Shown here: positions 1 through 14,800 of the stretch, piece after piece
Numbering within the stretch: position 1 is the stretch's first letter
Layout of the letters: the number at the start of each line of letters is the position of its first letter
Made by a program: the position numbers and the translations under genes
DNA from: Lonicera japonica
Lineage: Eukaryota > Streptophyta > Magnoliopsida > Dipsacales > Caprifoliaceae
Length of the DNA: 64,000 nt
Direction of reading: 5' to 3'
Assembly (NCBI GenBank): GCA_021464415.1
Contig: CM038464.1
Coordinates: 1,488,001 to 1,552,000, forward strand
The notes under the pieces: generated by a model
Told to the model about the DNA's origin: nothing
What the model saw: the letters and a program-made list of their open reading frames with translations, nothing else
The model's database searches: none

Positions 1-329
1 CTAGAAGAGTGAAGCACCTGCAGTAGAAGGGAGTGCACAAACAAATGGATGCATTTCTTTACTTCTGTCACATAATAGTGTTAACCAAAACCATAATATT
101 ACAGTTTGTTTTGGTGCATACAGATTAACAGGTCTAAACGCATTCTTCGGATTATCGGGTCCTCTAAGAGGTCTGGATACTGTTTTTAGTAGTACTAGTT
201 GTAGTAGTATAATTATAATGGTAATAGTAATAATAAGACTAGTAATAGTAACAGTAATAATAACAAAAACTAGCAATTGTAACAGTAATAATAGCAACAA
301 CAACCAGTTTAAACATGTTTGCTTCATAA

Positions 330-483
330 GAGCAAGTGGGATAGCCTAGTTGGGGAGGCACCCACTCGGACTTGGGAGAGATCTCGGGTTCGAGTCTCAC
401 CAAAGGGGGTTTGGGATGGGGTTTTCTTTGTTTATAGGTAAAGGGGAGAGACTTAGACCTCCCTTTAAAAAAAAAAAGACAAC
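330..483 (+). mobile_element. tRNA-derived SINE in a SEC8 intron
   Basis: Pol III promoter boxes are visible: box A TAGCCTAGTTGG at 342-353 and box B GGTTCGAGTCTC at 387-398, spaced as in a tRNA gene. The body continues about 70 nt past the tRNA-like head and ends in an A-rich tail at 469-478. Imperfect 17-bp target duplications flank it (313-329 and 484-500, two mismatches). It sits antisense in the intron after the last visible SEC8 exon. It is not a functional tRNA because no complete acceptor stem follows. Confidence 0.8.
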
Positions 484-537
484 ACATGTTCACTTCATAA
501 AAAACAGCCCAATGGGGATTCATATTAGAAAACTTGC

Positions 538-2780
538 CTTTCTATAGAGTCTGCCACATACTCCAATGAATCACTTAGGGATGCCAACAAAATGAGCTTG
601 TTATCATCACGAATTAGATTCTCCTGCAGAAAAGATAAGACTTTAACAATGTCCCATCTTAAATCTTTATTAGAGAGAGCAGAGCAGCACCAAACTGAAC
701 AACTCCATATCAAACAGAAAGAGAAAACACACAGCACACAAATACAAAGAAACAACAATCACAACAAAACAAGCCACCAAATGTACAAATACCTGCTTGA
801 TTGGCCTCAAATTTAATAGCAAGTCACTCATTTCCATTTCAACCTCAATAGCTTCAGCATCAGAAGCACTGTTACCCACATTAGGTTGACCAAGTGAATT
901 TGGTAAATATGCACTAGCTGGATCAAGTCGCATTAGACTCTCGACATCATGCCTCCCAATGACCATATAACTTTGCTTCTCAAGAACTGCCTGATATATT
1001 ACCCCGGAAAGTAAGAGTGAACTCAAAAGAAAAGGGGGAAAACAATAAATAGTAGGTGACTGAGACAAGTACTCATCACTGATAAATGTCATCAGGACCT
1101 CAACAACCAAAGTGCCTGATATAAGAAACAGAATACATTAAAAAAAAAAAAGAAGAGAGAAATGAAACAATGCTGGTTAATTTATTAACGGATCAACATC
1201 ATCTGTGGATCAAGAACCAGTTTCAACATAAGAACTGTTATACTTTATTTTTTTATAGGAAAACCCACGGTGTCTAATGTTTTTACTCAAGTACAATATT
1301 AGAAGAATGTTCAGGATAGAAAAACAACGGCTGTCTCAAGCCACTTTTTGACTTGTATTGATTTAACAATAAAACCGGTCATTTTGTGAATGACCATTGT
1401 GACCAAATACATGATAGAAACCCTCATGTGTATTCCAACAAAAAAAATTTGAGGGTCTAATTTACTATTACCGTAGTGTAGACTACATTAATCTAAGAAG
1501 CATGAATATTTCGATAATTCAGCACTGAATACTGATACTCCACAGTAACTTCCGGATACATATTCTGCAGCAAAGAAACGTTCATAAATCAATGAATGAA
1601 TTCTTAATTAGGGATACTCAGATCTACACTTCTTGACACCACTAGTCACCAACACATGATGATAAACATTGCAATGAGATGTGCCTTTTTCTTTAGCATG
1701 CCAAAGAAGAATAACTATTCTATCAACTATCCGCAGAAGGTGGGTGGGTGGTAAAAGACTCAAAGGAAGTTTATTGGCATCTTAAGTTTGAAGATGGTAG
1801 TAGTCCCTAGTTGCTTCCTGCCACAACATCTTTCCGTGTCTGATCATAGTTACACAAATATGACAAACCACATAAAACTAATGAGGCCAAGTAAAAACTA
1901 TCAAGCATGAAGCAATATCAACAGTATTCCAAGTGAAAAATTAAGAACTAGAGACTACCCATACCTCCATGTATGCAGTCCGGCATCTTTCATATGTCCG
2001 TTCAAGGAAAGTTTGCACATACTTCACAAGTTCACCAGCGAATTTAGGCATTGCTTGGGCCCAACCAAGCACCTAGAGTGGAATACGTGTTAAAATGTCC
2101 AAGCATTACAAACAACTGTCACAGTAGTAATTGATAAGGAAACGTGCCCATTATTTTGATAAGTAGGAATAAAGTCTATTAACCCCATGGGTGTGAAACC
2201 CAAGAATAAATGTTACTTGTACTCCACGGACTAATAGACTTTTCAAGAAAATCGGGACTCCAGAAAATTGGGGATTAATCGACCTGATTGTGGATTGTTT
2301 TTTGGTTCCCTTTTCTATTTGTTGTGTGCCCTTTTTTTCCATTGGATACATAATCCCTCCCTCTCGATTTCAATAGGAACCCAAGCCCATTAGTTTACTT
2401 TAGTTATTTTCTTTTTAGGTTCTTGCGTTATCAACTTATCAATACATTTGAAGTTAGAAATTGCATTTAGGGATGTTTACTTTAGGTATTATGGGTTTAA
2501 ACTTGTTTATTTTGTTTCAGATATGCATGTTACTTGGTTGGATGCTGAAAAGTAAATGTTATTTTGAAAAGCAATGTATGAATTCTTGTGTTTTTGAGTA
2601 TTATGTTATTTAAAACAATATTTATAGTGAAAAATCATTTGTCCGATTAATCCCCTAGTCTCTATTCCCCGCCTTGCCAACCTAGGATTGCCTAGCGATT
2701 TTTAGAAAATAGAAAGCGGGTCATATTTAAACCACAAAAAACCCAAAGCTTTCTCCCAAAACAAGACTGAAGGGCCTCCA

Positions 2781-2811
<31 letters not shown>

Positions 2812-5800
2812 CAAAATAAACCTGACAAAAAGACCACCAATGACCAAACCAAATCCTATCAAACTGGGTATTACATCAAGTTGAAGATCATCCAGGGTTG
2901 GTTTGCAGGTAATGGCAATAAGAATTCACATCCTTTGAAGATTGTGTTTTTCTGTCAACTTTCTCACATACAGACAATGTACTGAACTTTACAAATCAAA
3001 ATCAGTGCATAATTTGCGCTGGTGTTGCATGAGCAGAGGTTTCTCACACGGATATTATAAGTTAACTCGTGGTACTAGCAGACTTCTCTCTATGATAGAG
3101 AGAAGCCAACTTACAAGAAGCCAGATACTTGACTTACAGATCAACCCCCCCCCCCCTCTCCTTTTTTATTTTCTTAATTGCGTTTGCTTAGGGCGAAGTT
3201 CCTTAAAAGCCTCCGCCTTCCTTAAAATATCCCCAACAGTTCCTGTAGGCTGAGCACCTTTTTCAAGGAAATAGAGAATAGCAGGAACGTTTAAATAAGT
3301 TTGATTCTTTATCGGATCATAAAAACCCACTTTCCGAAGAGCTCTTCCCTCTCTTCGGCATCGAACATCAATTGCAACAATTCGATAGACAGCTCATTGG
3401 GATAGATGTAGATAAACAATACCCCCCCCCCTAGAAACGTATAGGAAGTTTTCTCCTCGTAACAAATAGAACATACCTCTTTTGCTAGAAAATCTATAGC
3501 CAAAAGCCCTTGCAAGACAGGTCGCCCCTTCTCAACTGATGGAGTATAAGTAGCAGCGGCATGTGCGCGTGGACGAAATGCGGCTGGACCTAAACCAATA
3601 CTTTATAAATTAGACATTATCCAAGAAAAGGGTATATATAGAAAAGCATGCATCAATTTCGTCACAAAGATATGCGAAAATTCTTCTGATTAGTAATCTT
3701 TGAGCTCGTTTCAGACAGGACTCAAGGTCTCAACAAAACTCATAATGCATCTCCTCCTTAAAAGAAAGTGTTTTTCAAGTCAGCTCAACTTTTACTTTCT
3801 TGATTCTAAACACACATGCTTTGTGGCATTCCCCATGTCTATTTATTAGGAAATCCCATTGTCAGCATGACCCTGATGTTCCATTCCTACTATGTTCCAG
3901 TCCATACATGAGTGTATGCATGCATATCTACAATACAAAATTTCAGCCTTTGGAGGTTAGGTGTTGGACATGTTTATCAGATGCTAACATCTTCTTCAGG
4001 AGGCCTATCCCCGTCTAACATGATTAGAATAGAACCAACAACATCCCCACAAGAGAGCTTACACAAAAGAAAAAGGTGACTAAATTCAAGTTACAAATGA
4101 AGTATAACTCATTGCTAATATCTATAAGTGTGCACTTGAAAAAGAAATTATTCAAATTAACTGATCAATATTTCATGCTTCGCGTGTTAACAGAAAATCA
4201 AAACCGATACATGGTTTCTCAAATAATTGATATTGATCATATAGCAGGTATAGCATAGAACTTGCTTGATATGGCTTGTTGTACGCCTTTTCTGTAATCC
4301 ACAAACATTGTTGGTAAGAAATGGTCCTTCACAAAGTTCTCCACAAATGCTAGCAATCCATCATTCCTGCGAAAGGCAAAATACAGGCACGATATAAACA
4401 AAAGAACATATAGTGAAAACAGATGTAGAGCAAAATAAGAGGGAGTGCATATAGTGCGCAAGGCTAAAAGAAAAGGGTGTGAAGGAGAACATATAGATCC
4501 ACCAAAATCCAGAGCAAAGTACCAAAATTAATATGCCAACAACATAACCAGCTTGAAATAAGAGCAAATTAAAAATGCCTATATAGGAACTTCTTCTGGA
4601 TCCAAACACATCCAATTCATCAACAATTCAGCTCAGAAACTCAGGTCCTTGCCATAACAGGTGTATGAAAAGACGAGTAATCCTCCATAGTCGAAAAAAT
4701 CTGAACAGTTAAATTAAAATTAGCTCATTCAGATTTTGAAAGGTTGTTTAATTATGATTAAATAAGTGGTCTCACCAAAGGCAAACCTCTCAAAATCTGA
4801 GTCATTCAATTTTAAATTAACAAACTAGATTTACTACTCTACGCTAAAGTGATTTCATCCCTAGAAGAGCCAGGATCCACAAAATTTTGTTTGAAACAAT
4901 TCAGGTTCTAAACGACTAAAGTTCTTTTGCAAAATGGCCATAACATGAGAAAAATATTTCCCCTAAACAAACCAACATAAATAACACATGGAAACAAACT
5001 TTAATATGAACATGTCTACTTAAGCTGATTCATGGAAGCCAAACTAGCGTTTATATGACTTCAGAGTGTTCAATTAAAACGAAATTGTCAAATGAATCCA
5101 AAAACAAAAGAATGCTAGCAACAAGATTTTAACTAACCCAAGTTGGGAATACTTCTGAGGCAGCATTGAAGCAATTTTATCTGTAAACTGCAGAAGCACA
5201 AGGTCAGCAAAGGACAAGTATAGAATACCATATCAAGAAGTAAGCATATGAATATAACAGATTTCAGACACCTCCAACCTGAACAACTGGTCGGTATACA
5301 GATGCTGCGAGATAAATTCCCTGCTCGGGCAAGAGAGCTGCAGACCCATAACCTTCTTGTGATACATTTGGACCCCTCCCTCTCCATCCTTGCCGAACGA
5401 GATCAGCCCCTGAATAACCATTAAGCAATCGACCACAAAAATTTAAATGAAAATAAAAATCATCACAATGTTGATTGAGCAAGAAGAAGAAAAAGCCCGG
5501 AGATTTGAAAAGGAGGAGAGAAAAAGGAATTTTTAAAGCTATGCTACGATGTTAGTGAAATGCATGTTGCATGAGACCCAACTCCCAAGGGAAGTTTTTT
5601 CTTAAATCAATGTAGTAGAAATAGTAGATATCGAGCCATTTTTGTAGTGCAGAACATGTTTTTTGTAATTCTATACGCTGCCAACAGAATCCTGTGTATA
5701 AAGAACAAAATCGTGGTCCCTTCATACAATTTTTAACTAGAAAGCATTACTTAAGCGCTTAGCACGCTTAAGTGTTTCTTGGGCATCAGGCGAGCATTCT

Positions 5801-8800
5801 AAAAGGAGCTACTCAAAATTTAATACTTCATGTATTTTATAATTTTTTCTGCAACTAAAGCAAGCAGCACCATTATCCTTTCAACAACTGTAGCAAGTGG
5901 TACCATGGTTGTGTCAACTACTTATAACTAAAGAATGGCCACTCAGATGAACAAGCAAAATTTGTCTTATTCATGTAAAAAAAATATTATCCACATTATG
6001 AATTGGATACTAAGCAAATCACTGCCCAAGCATGAAGCCATATAGTAAATCATTTCAATAATCCGACAAAGAAAGGTTTCATTCATCCATAAAACAAAAA
6101 TAAATAAACATAATAATAAAGCAGTGCACCTTTCACTTCATTTTTATTATTGTTAAAAAACACGAGTTTTACTAAAAAGAAAAGAAAAGAAAAAAAGAGG
6201 AACAGTACATCATTCATTAGGAAAATGAGAACAGCTAACATAAGAATCCTAACATTACAGTCCTGCATACCCTGGTTAGGAACTGGGACAGTAGCATCTG
6301 TGAAGCGAAAAGCAAAGGTAAGACCCTCTTCTGAACCCTCCCTGAAACCGAAAGATCCGTATGGTGATCAGTTTTATTTACGTGCAAAGAGAGAGTAAAG
6401 CTGCAAAGCAAATATCCTTTGATTCGTCGGATCTTCGATAAAAAAGAAACAAGAAAAGTTCCGTCGTCGAGCCATATTGTTTCCAACAGGCAGAAGCTTT
6501 AATGGTTATAAAGAATCAAAGAAGATAGATGTTAATTTGCATGGAAGCAAAGGTAGAAAAATTGGCACTTCGTAATGCCAAATTATGATAAACCATGATA
6601 GACAAACTTGCATTCTTTGAGAGCTGAATTCTGAAATTGACTCAACATTAGGATCTTCTTTGAAAGAAAATTAATTATGAGGAAATACATGTTCATCGTA
6701 GAAGAAGTTCAACCTTTCAGGAGTAATAGCTAAATTTTACCTTATAAGTCATCAATCTATCTTTTTGTTGTATTGGTTCTTCAGCACCTAGAAGAGCAAC
6801 CAACATACCATCCAATCTAACCTGTGACAACACCTTATGATCTAACATAGAAGTAACACTAAAACGACATACAAACTCTGGCCCCTACATTAGAAATTTC
6901 TATTTTCTATTTTCTTCCTTTTTTTGGTAAACTGTTTTCCAAGTTCCACTCTCTGGTTCGTTGGGTATGTATTCCATACATGGTAAACAGACACTCTCAT
7001 AATAAAGTTTTGAGATCGGGCAAATGGTTCAATTTATGAGTAAATCAGATACTCGAGCCCTTTCCCTTGAATTTGAATTATCCAAGCAACAGATATTGCT
7101 TATTTTTCTTAAGACACTATAAGGAGGACATATCTAAAAGGACTCCATTATTACATTTAAACCCAGTAAGATATTCCATGTTTTCAGAAAATATATCAAA
7201 GGTAACTAAATTCATGCTGCAATGAACAAAGAAGGATGCAAGGAAATCCCATTCACTGAAAAATAAAACTCTGGCAAACTTGCCTCTTTTCTTTGGAAGG
7301 GGTCTTGCTTGCAAGCCTAGCTGTTTGTACAGCAGCATCTGCAGACGCTGCGTCAGGAGTTGCCCGCAGAACCTCACATATGAGTTGCTGACATTCACTC
7401 TGTCACACAATAAGTGAATATAAAACAACGTGCAATCAGCGATGTCTCTCTGGTTCAATTTAATAAATTATACATTTGTATACTTCTCTATCCGAATTAA
7501 ACGACCACCACTTTGATAACAAGAGTAACACACAAAATGAGAAATCACAAACACAAAAGGTTTGAGCTACCTGTAAAACCGTCAAAGAAAAACCAATGCT
7601 ATAGCCTCCAGTAGCATGCGATGCTTCAGAATCAGGGTTCCAAGATACCTCTGTTGCCATTGTCTTTGGTGTGTTCATGTCCATCTGTTGTGAGGATTTT
7701 GATTCTAGAAGCTCTCCAACAATAACATGGTTCTCTGAAAATATAGAGCAGTTAAGGGTTAAAATCAACACACCGAGGAACAAAATGTCTTCAACTTGGT
7801 ATTATTATATATCTGACCAAATATCCTAACAATAGTGTCCATAATAGAATCAAGAAGTTCCTTTGCTGCAGCCTGTGCTGTTCCCATGGGAGCCATCACA
7901 GGTGAGACAGGGCTGACTGCCGATAGTGTTCCAGAGAGCAGGATCCCGTTCTGACGTTTCTGTTTCGGCAACTGGTAGCTCTCCAACTGCCCCTTTTGAT
8001 AACCTTTAGTAGCAGTTCGGGCAGCCTGCCCAATGGCAGGCCTCGAAGAATTAACATGTTCTGCATGAGCTTTAATCTTGGCAGTGATAATCTCATGAAT
8101 TGTAGGCCGCAATCTTTGGCTGTCAAGAAAAAAAAATTACCCACATAAGTTGAGCTTCTAAAGAAAGTAACTTGATTGGTGGAGTCATGGAGTTCGAGTG
8201 GTAAAAAAATGTACGCATTTCACATATAACAAAAATGTGAAGTGTGGAGATAAGTATATAGACATTTGTACTATTTTCACAATTAACGATACCGTTGTAC
8301 GCGTTTGGGCCAAAATGTGTGAACACACTGGCCACAGCAAAAGCATAGACATGTCATGCAAACAAATGCCATGGGTTAGGTCAGTACCCAGTTCTCCCCT
8401 CCCAGGTTTTATCATTGCCAGGATCAATACTAGGTTTTCCCCCCATCTTCATAAGTGAGGTGACACATGCGGCGTGAGTATACAGAAAATAAACAATTAG
8501 AGATCAGAAGAGGGAGTTTATTATAACTTAACAATGCTATAAATAAAATTAAGAAACAAAAGGGGGAAATCCCATTCTTAAGAACAGGAAAATAGAACTA
8601 AAAGTTCTTGGTAAGCACACTCCAACTGAATAATCAATTCAGCTGAAAAAATTCATTCAAATGCATGTTAAATGAATCAAATTACTCAAGTTCTTAAGCT
8701 GACAGGACATACCATATCATAGCACCAGCAGCTGCAACTTTACCAAGCATACAGAGGCACTCGACCATCGTATGCAAATACTTCACATGAAGAGGAGCAT

Positions 8801-11800
8801 CACTCTTTCTCATTGCTTCCTACACAAAAATATAAAATCAATATTCAGCACATTATACACTAATTCCATTAAAAAATTACAAATGCAATTGTGATGTATG
8901 TTCAGTAGCCATACAACAAATTCATCGGGAGTGGAATATGAAAGCCAAGCTGGAATTTGACGAGAAGCAACTTTCACATCCTTTAAAGTACCATCACCAC
9001 CGTTTGCTTCATCATGTGTATCGAAAGCACCATCCTCATCATGCCCATCATAAGATGAACTGAAAAGAAACCCCAAAAGAAAAAAGAACAATTTAGTAAA
9101 TATGATTACAACCCCAGGTATGGAATATTGAAAATTAAAGGACCAGTTTTGATAGTAATTTATTAGACCACATCAACAGAGATTTTCACATTGGTACCTC
9201 CTCGAATATCACAACTGGTAACTCTAGTTCAATAATGTGATAAATCACTATGTTACATCCATTCAACATTTGAAAAGCGAAAGCATTGCTCGAGGAAGAG
9301 AAACGTGCAGGTGAAAGATAGTAGGCGGCAAATTGGTGACTAGGGTGACAATATTTGAATTTATTGTCCTCAGACTAGCCACCCACAACCACCACCATAA
9401 ACCAATGTTATAAAAGTTGCCCGTCGAACCTAGGTCGGCGAGGTGCGCGGACTTTTGGATAAATCGGGGATTAATCGTACAAGCATTTTTTTATTATAAA
9501 TATTATTTTAAATAACATAATACTAATAAAACATAAATAGTTTTCAAAGGCATTAATTCTCCAACATACAACCAACAAACATGCATACACAAAATGAAAA
9601 AAAAAAAAAGTTCAAACCCACAAGCAATACATAAAAAAGCCCCAACCAAAGGGGAATTTGGGCTGGTCAACCTAAAGTACAATAGGGGCTTCAAAAGGGC
9701 CCAGCAAGGGTTTCCCAAGCTTTAACCAAAAAGAAAAAGGAGAAAGAAAATCAAATTAGGGTTTCAGCTGTCACTCTCTCTTCATTCAAATTAGGGATAC
9801 AGCCCCTAACCCTCTCTACTGATATATGCCTTAGGCCCTCGATCAAATCCACCATTTGACCTTTCCTAACCCCTCATCTTCGTCACCGTTTTGAGGAGAT
9901 AGCTGCTTAATCACCTACTTGAGACACTTCTGCCTGACTTCCCCCCCCCCCCCCCGATTTTAACCCTCCAACCATGGAAAATTGAGTCCCCATCCCGCCG
10001 ACTGGGGATTAATCAGCCCCAGTAGGGGATTTTTAGAACACTGCCATAAACTCACTAGCAATTCGCCTGTAATTCCACTTACCACCACCAGTGATGACCC
10101 TATTGATATCAACTCAGTCATGATCCAACAGTGTTGTCGAAACCAGCAATCTGTATGATGATCCTCCAGCAATCAACAACTTTACAACTCTATGGCTCAT
10201 TTTTTTATTTATAGTTTAATTTCATAAAGATTTTGTTATAATACACATAGATGGCTGTTAAACAACTCTGCAGCTTTCAGAAAGGTCATTGTTAGATCTT
10301 TTGAGCGAGTATTAATAAACTTAAAAGTTTCTTGTAAATCTAGATTTCTTCACTTCTTCCAGTGGTTAATGACTATAATAGTATGTTTAGATTATCCAAA
10401 ACTAACCACGAAGATAAATGGTTGTTAGAAAGAAATTCAAGGATCACTTTACGAAACATAATATTAACTCAAAAGTAAGGGATTTGGTGAACTTGCATAG
10501 AAGTATTTTTCTAGGACTCCTAAATACATCCTACACAAACAAATCTTCAATGGCTTCACCTTATTGAACATAACCTCTGATTGCATAAAAAGAGGCAAGC
10601 TGTCTTTGTAGAAACAGTAGACTGCAATTATAATTTTTTTGATCAGAAACTAAAACTTATATTGATGAGAAAAATCAATACAAATAGGAAGCAGCCAACA
10701 GAGGTAGAGAAGACCACTGAAGGCAGCAGCAGAACAATAGGTGACAAGAACATGAAAAGAACATCAAAATATCAAACCGCACAACACAGCTATTCCCAAC
10801 ACTCCTGTAACAGTAGACTGCAATTATTGTTCCACTGTTAATGATATTGTAGTTGTTTTTTGTGCAAGGCATATGATGTTGGATCACTTGTTGTGATCCT
10901 GTGGAAATTTAGAAGCCGCATTTTGAAAATAATGTCAGTTCTCCAGTTAAATAAGCAGAAATGACAATCAAAACAGCGTACGAGTCTCAAATTGAAAAGG
11001 AGGCACTATTCACAACTCAGTTTAGGAGGCACTTACACTCCTAGAGCTTAATTTAGTCTCTGACACGTTTACGAAGACTGTTCCTAATGCAGTAGCAACG
11101 TAGGAGTAAGAAAGTAATTTATGTGCATGGCTGAGACCACTATCCACAAACAGTTAAAGGGGATTAAAACAAATGAAGTACTAGCCACGGAATATTAATT
11201 CACAGATCTTATCTTGCCTTACCCTCCATCAACAGAACTTGGTCTGTAAGATCCATCTCCAATCCCATATACACCAACTTGATTGTCACCTTTCAGCAAA
11301 CGGGTTCTTCGAGAGAGAGGCTGTGAATTATTCATTGAAAATGAAACAGCAGTGGTAGTTGGAACTGCATCATCATCGTCATTCATACTTGACGCAGCTG
11401 AGCTGCATAGAAATAATCAGCTTAGCACCATTAAGTTCCTGGAAATCAATTAACATCTTTCAAGAGAAAAGCTTCCTTGATGACCACAAAACAGTCACTA
11501 TAGTGAACAGTAACAGAATAAGACCTGTGAATCCTTTCCGGATGAAAGAAAAACTAAACCAAAAAATGTCAATAGTTTCTTCATATACACTGTTAAGCAT
11601 GATATTCATTACGGTTCCTTCTCCTAACAGCTTAAGCTTTTGGGAGAGATGGTTCCTAACATAGTATCAGAGCTTGGTTTTCTGAGAGTTCCAATGTTCA
11701 AGCCTTGGCACTTCCATTCCCCATTTGTTAATCCGAAATTCAAAATTTGTCTGCTTCCCACATGCAAGTATGGGGTCGCACGTGAGGGAGGGTGTTAAGC

Positions 11801-14800
11801 ATGATATTCATTACGGTTCCTTCTCTTAACAGCTTAAGCTTTTGGGAGAAATGGTTCCTAACATATACTATATGTTAAGCGTAAGCAGTGTTTTCGGTAT
11901 GTACACATAATTACTAAATTACCCGTCACATATTAAATTAGTACAAAATAATGTTGTAGGAAGGAATTGAACTCGTGACCATGAACATAGAAAAATTACT
12001 AAATATCATATTGCACCCACGTAGAGTGTGCCCTGCGCTAGTAAAATTCTAAATGCAAATTTTACTTTGGAGGATAGTTTAAAGATACATTTTGTCCAGA
12101 CAGAACAGTAAGTTGCATTGACAGAATGGGCACAACTACAGTAAATGGAAGAAAGGTACTCACACACCAAACTCCTCCCACGCGGCCCACAAATAGATAG
12201 AAAAATAGAAGACCCACATTTGCTATGACTCAAGTGGTTATTCAGGATTTTTATTATTTTTTTAGGAGGGGGAGTGTGAAGAATTACCTGTATTCACCCT
12301 TATTGTAAAGATGGGCATGCAAATCCTCCAGCACTTTATAAAAGAGAGAACCCCGCAATTTTGTCAACTCGGATCGAACATCTTGGAGAGCACCAACCTG
12401 TGTAGCACCAGCACCATTGTAATTATACAAATATTAAGGAAATGTTGTTTTAACATGAAACCAATTCAGAAATTAATATGAAATCTGAAGCTTCCATGTT
12501 GACTCTATAAATCCATGTTCAGGAAGACGCCACACCGATAGAGGTGAGTCACTGGATACATGGGCAAAGCGTTAGGCTGGCACTACAACGATTAAAATGC
12601 AAGTATAGTTCATAGATTCTTCTATAACCTTATTATAATAAAGATAGTGATGAGGAATGCACTGACGGAAAAATTGATATTTTAGGGTTGGGGAGTGAGT
12701 TTGAAATAGAAATTTATTTAGATGTATTTATGGTAGTAATTTTTGGATCTAGGAAAAATGGGATTACTTTATTACAGCTATATTAGTCAAGTAATAATAT
12801 CATTTTTTGGTGTGTACTTGGTTAGTAGTAGAATGAGAGTTTTTATAGGTATTTTGGTAGTAGTGGAATAAAGGATTTGATTTCCTTTTACAGGAAGGAA
12901 CTCCAACTACAACAGGGAAACCAGAAAGATAATTTTTTATATAAAAAAGTGAGAAAAACAATTTAGTTTATAGAGAATTGAGAAATTTTCTTTTGAATAT
13001 GGTAAGTTCTCACTAAAGACTTCCGTGTTGTGACACTTCAGGATCTCTTTCTTTTAGTCCCTGTTTTGTTCCTTCATCAACTCTCTTTTTGACAGCTTTT
13101 AGGCCTAGTAAAATGACTTGGATGACTGCCATACCCCCTAATGTGAAAGATATCCATTTGATGGTAGCTCAAGGGAAGATAAATAATTGTGGCATGGTCC
13201 AAGAGAGAAGGCCTTACATATGTTTTTGCCCTCAATGACGTACTGTGTAGAGAAGCGGGTGAAAATTTTTATTGCTTCTGCACATCACTCTTTCAATGCA
13301 ATTCTTTAACTATATATTTCAAAAGTTTAGTGTTAGAGGATGCGCTGGGCTGTGCTGGGCTGGAGTTCTGCTAGAGTGTTGACTTTATCTGTAGAAAATG
13401 GAGCTTTTGGAGTTTAGGTAGAAAGAGTGTGGTTGTCTATGGAACCTACAGTCACAATCTCATGGGTGGTATAGTCGAAAAGGAATCATAGAATATTTCT
13501 TATCAACAACAATCGAAAAGGAACTTGATGGGCGTAGGGGATAGAATCAAGTTTTAATTTTTAAGGCATTACTGATCTAAGCATTTAACAATTCCATATT
13601 TCCACGTCTATTGCTATTTAACTTATTTTTTATTCGAGGGAGTGGTTGTTGTGATGGTTTAGTTGATTAATGTATTGTGGAATACTTTGATGTGTTTGGT
13701 GAACTTTTTTTTTTCAATCCCCTTGTAACATTTTTGTTATCTAACTAAAAGCATTTTTTCTTATTCAAAAAGAAGACGACGAACTAACACCACTATTTTA
13801 GCGCTTCACTTTGGATCCAACCCCCTTGTAGCAGGCTCGTTGTCTTAACAAAAAGATGTTCCTTATTCCCAAAAAAAGGGACAGAGAGAGAAATGTAAAT
13901 TTGATATTTTCGTGCTGAAGTTGACAGGGGTGCCAAGTTTGTCCAAAACCTCAAAATACGTTATGGTATCAAAATTAGGATCTAGCCATATAGAGTGTTG
14001 CACGTACAAGACACGGGGCATGTAGGTTTCCTTGGTCATTCAAGCTCTTCTTGAGTTAGACAACAACTAAAGGCAAGATGGTTGCACAATGAAAGATTAA
14101 AAAAGAACCAACCGTTTGAAGGCCTTCTCTCTCGAGCATCAGTGTTGATTGAACATGTAATTGTACAGCGGCATAAAACTGCTTTTCAGCAACAAACTTC
14201 TCGATACGAGCTGGAATCTGAGTCATGTTTGAAACAGTAGAGATAATATACCAGAGTTGGAGCAGACAAGCAATTCTATACTAAAGTGCTTGCTTGCATG
14301 CTAGCAGTACAGCAATGCAGTCAAGACAAATATTCATAAAGTGTACACAATGCATGCAAAGCAAACAGCTCAAAGTTTTTGCTTTCATTAACCAGCTGCC
14401 ATAGTTCCCAGCTCTAACAAAGAATTTCTAATAGCACAGTAAAGAGTATGGTATTTAACTACTAAGAGACATAAAAACAAAGAAAAGTAGGAGAAAATCG
14501 CCGTGTAGACAAACCTTAGCTATGCCCTCAATTTGATCTAACAAGGCAATTATGTGCCGCAATGTAACCGACCGATACCATAGTTGATGCAACTGCTTGT
14601 TATGGGCACCAAGAAGTTTCTTTGCATCAGCCAAATCAACCTTTAAGGCACCAACACTTTGGGCAGATTCACTAAATAGCCGCAAAATCTGGAAGAAAAT
14701 AATATGTTAGCGAAAAGGCCAAATGTCAAAACCAGTAACCACCTTCTTAAACCCAACAAAAAAGAAAAAGGGAGGAACAAAATAAGGAACTAAACTTTGA

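Noticed and set aside
330..405. tRNA gene in the SEC8 intron
   Set aside because: Box A and box B are present, but no complete cloverleaf closes. An A-tail and target duplications fit a SINE.
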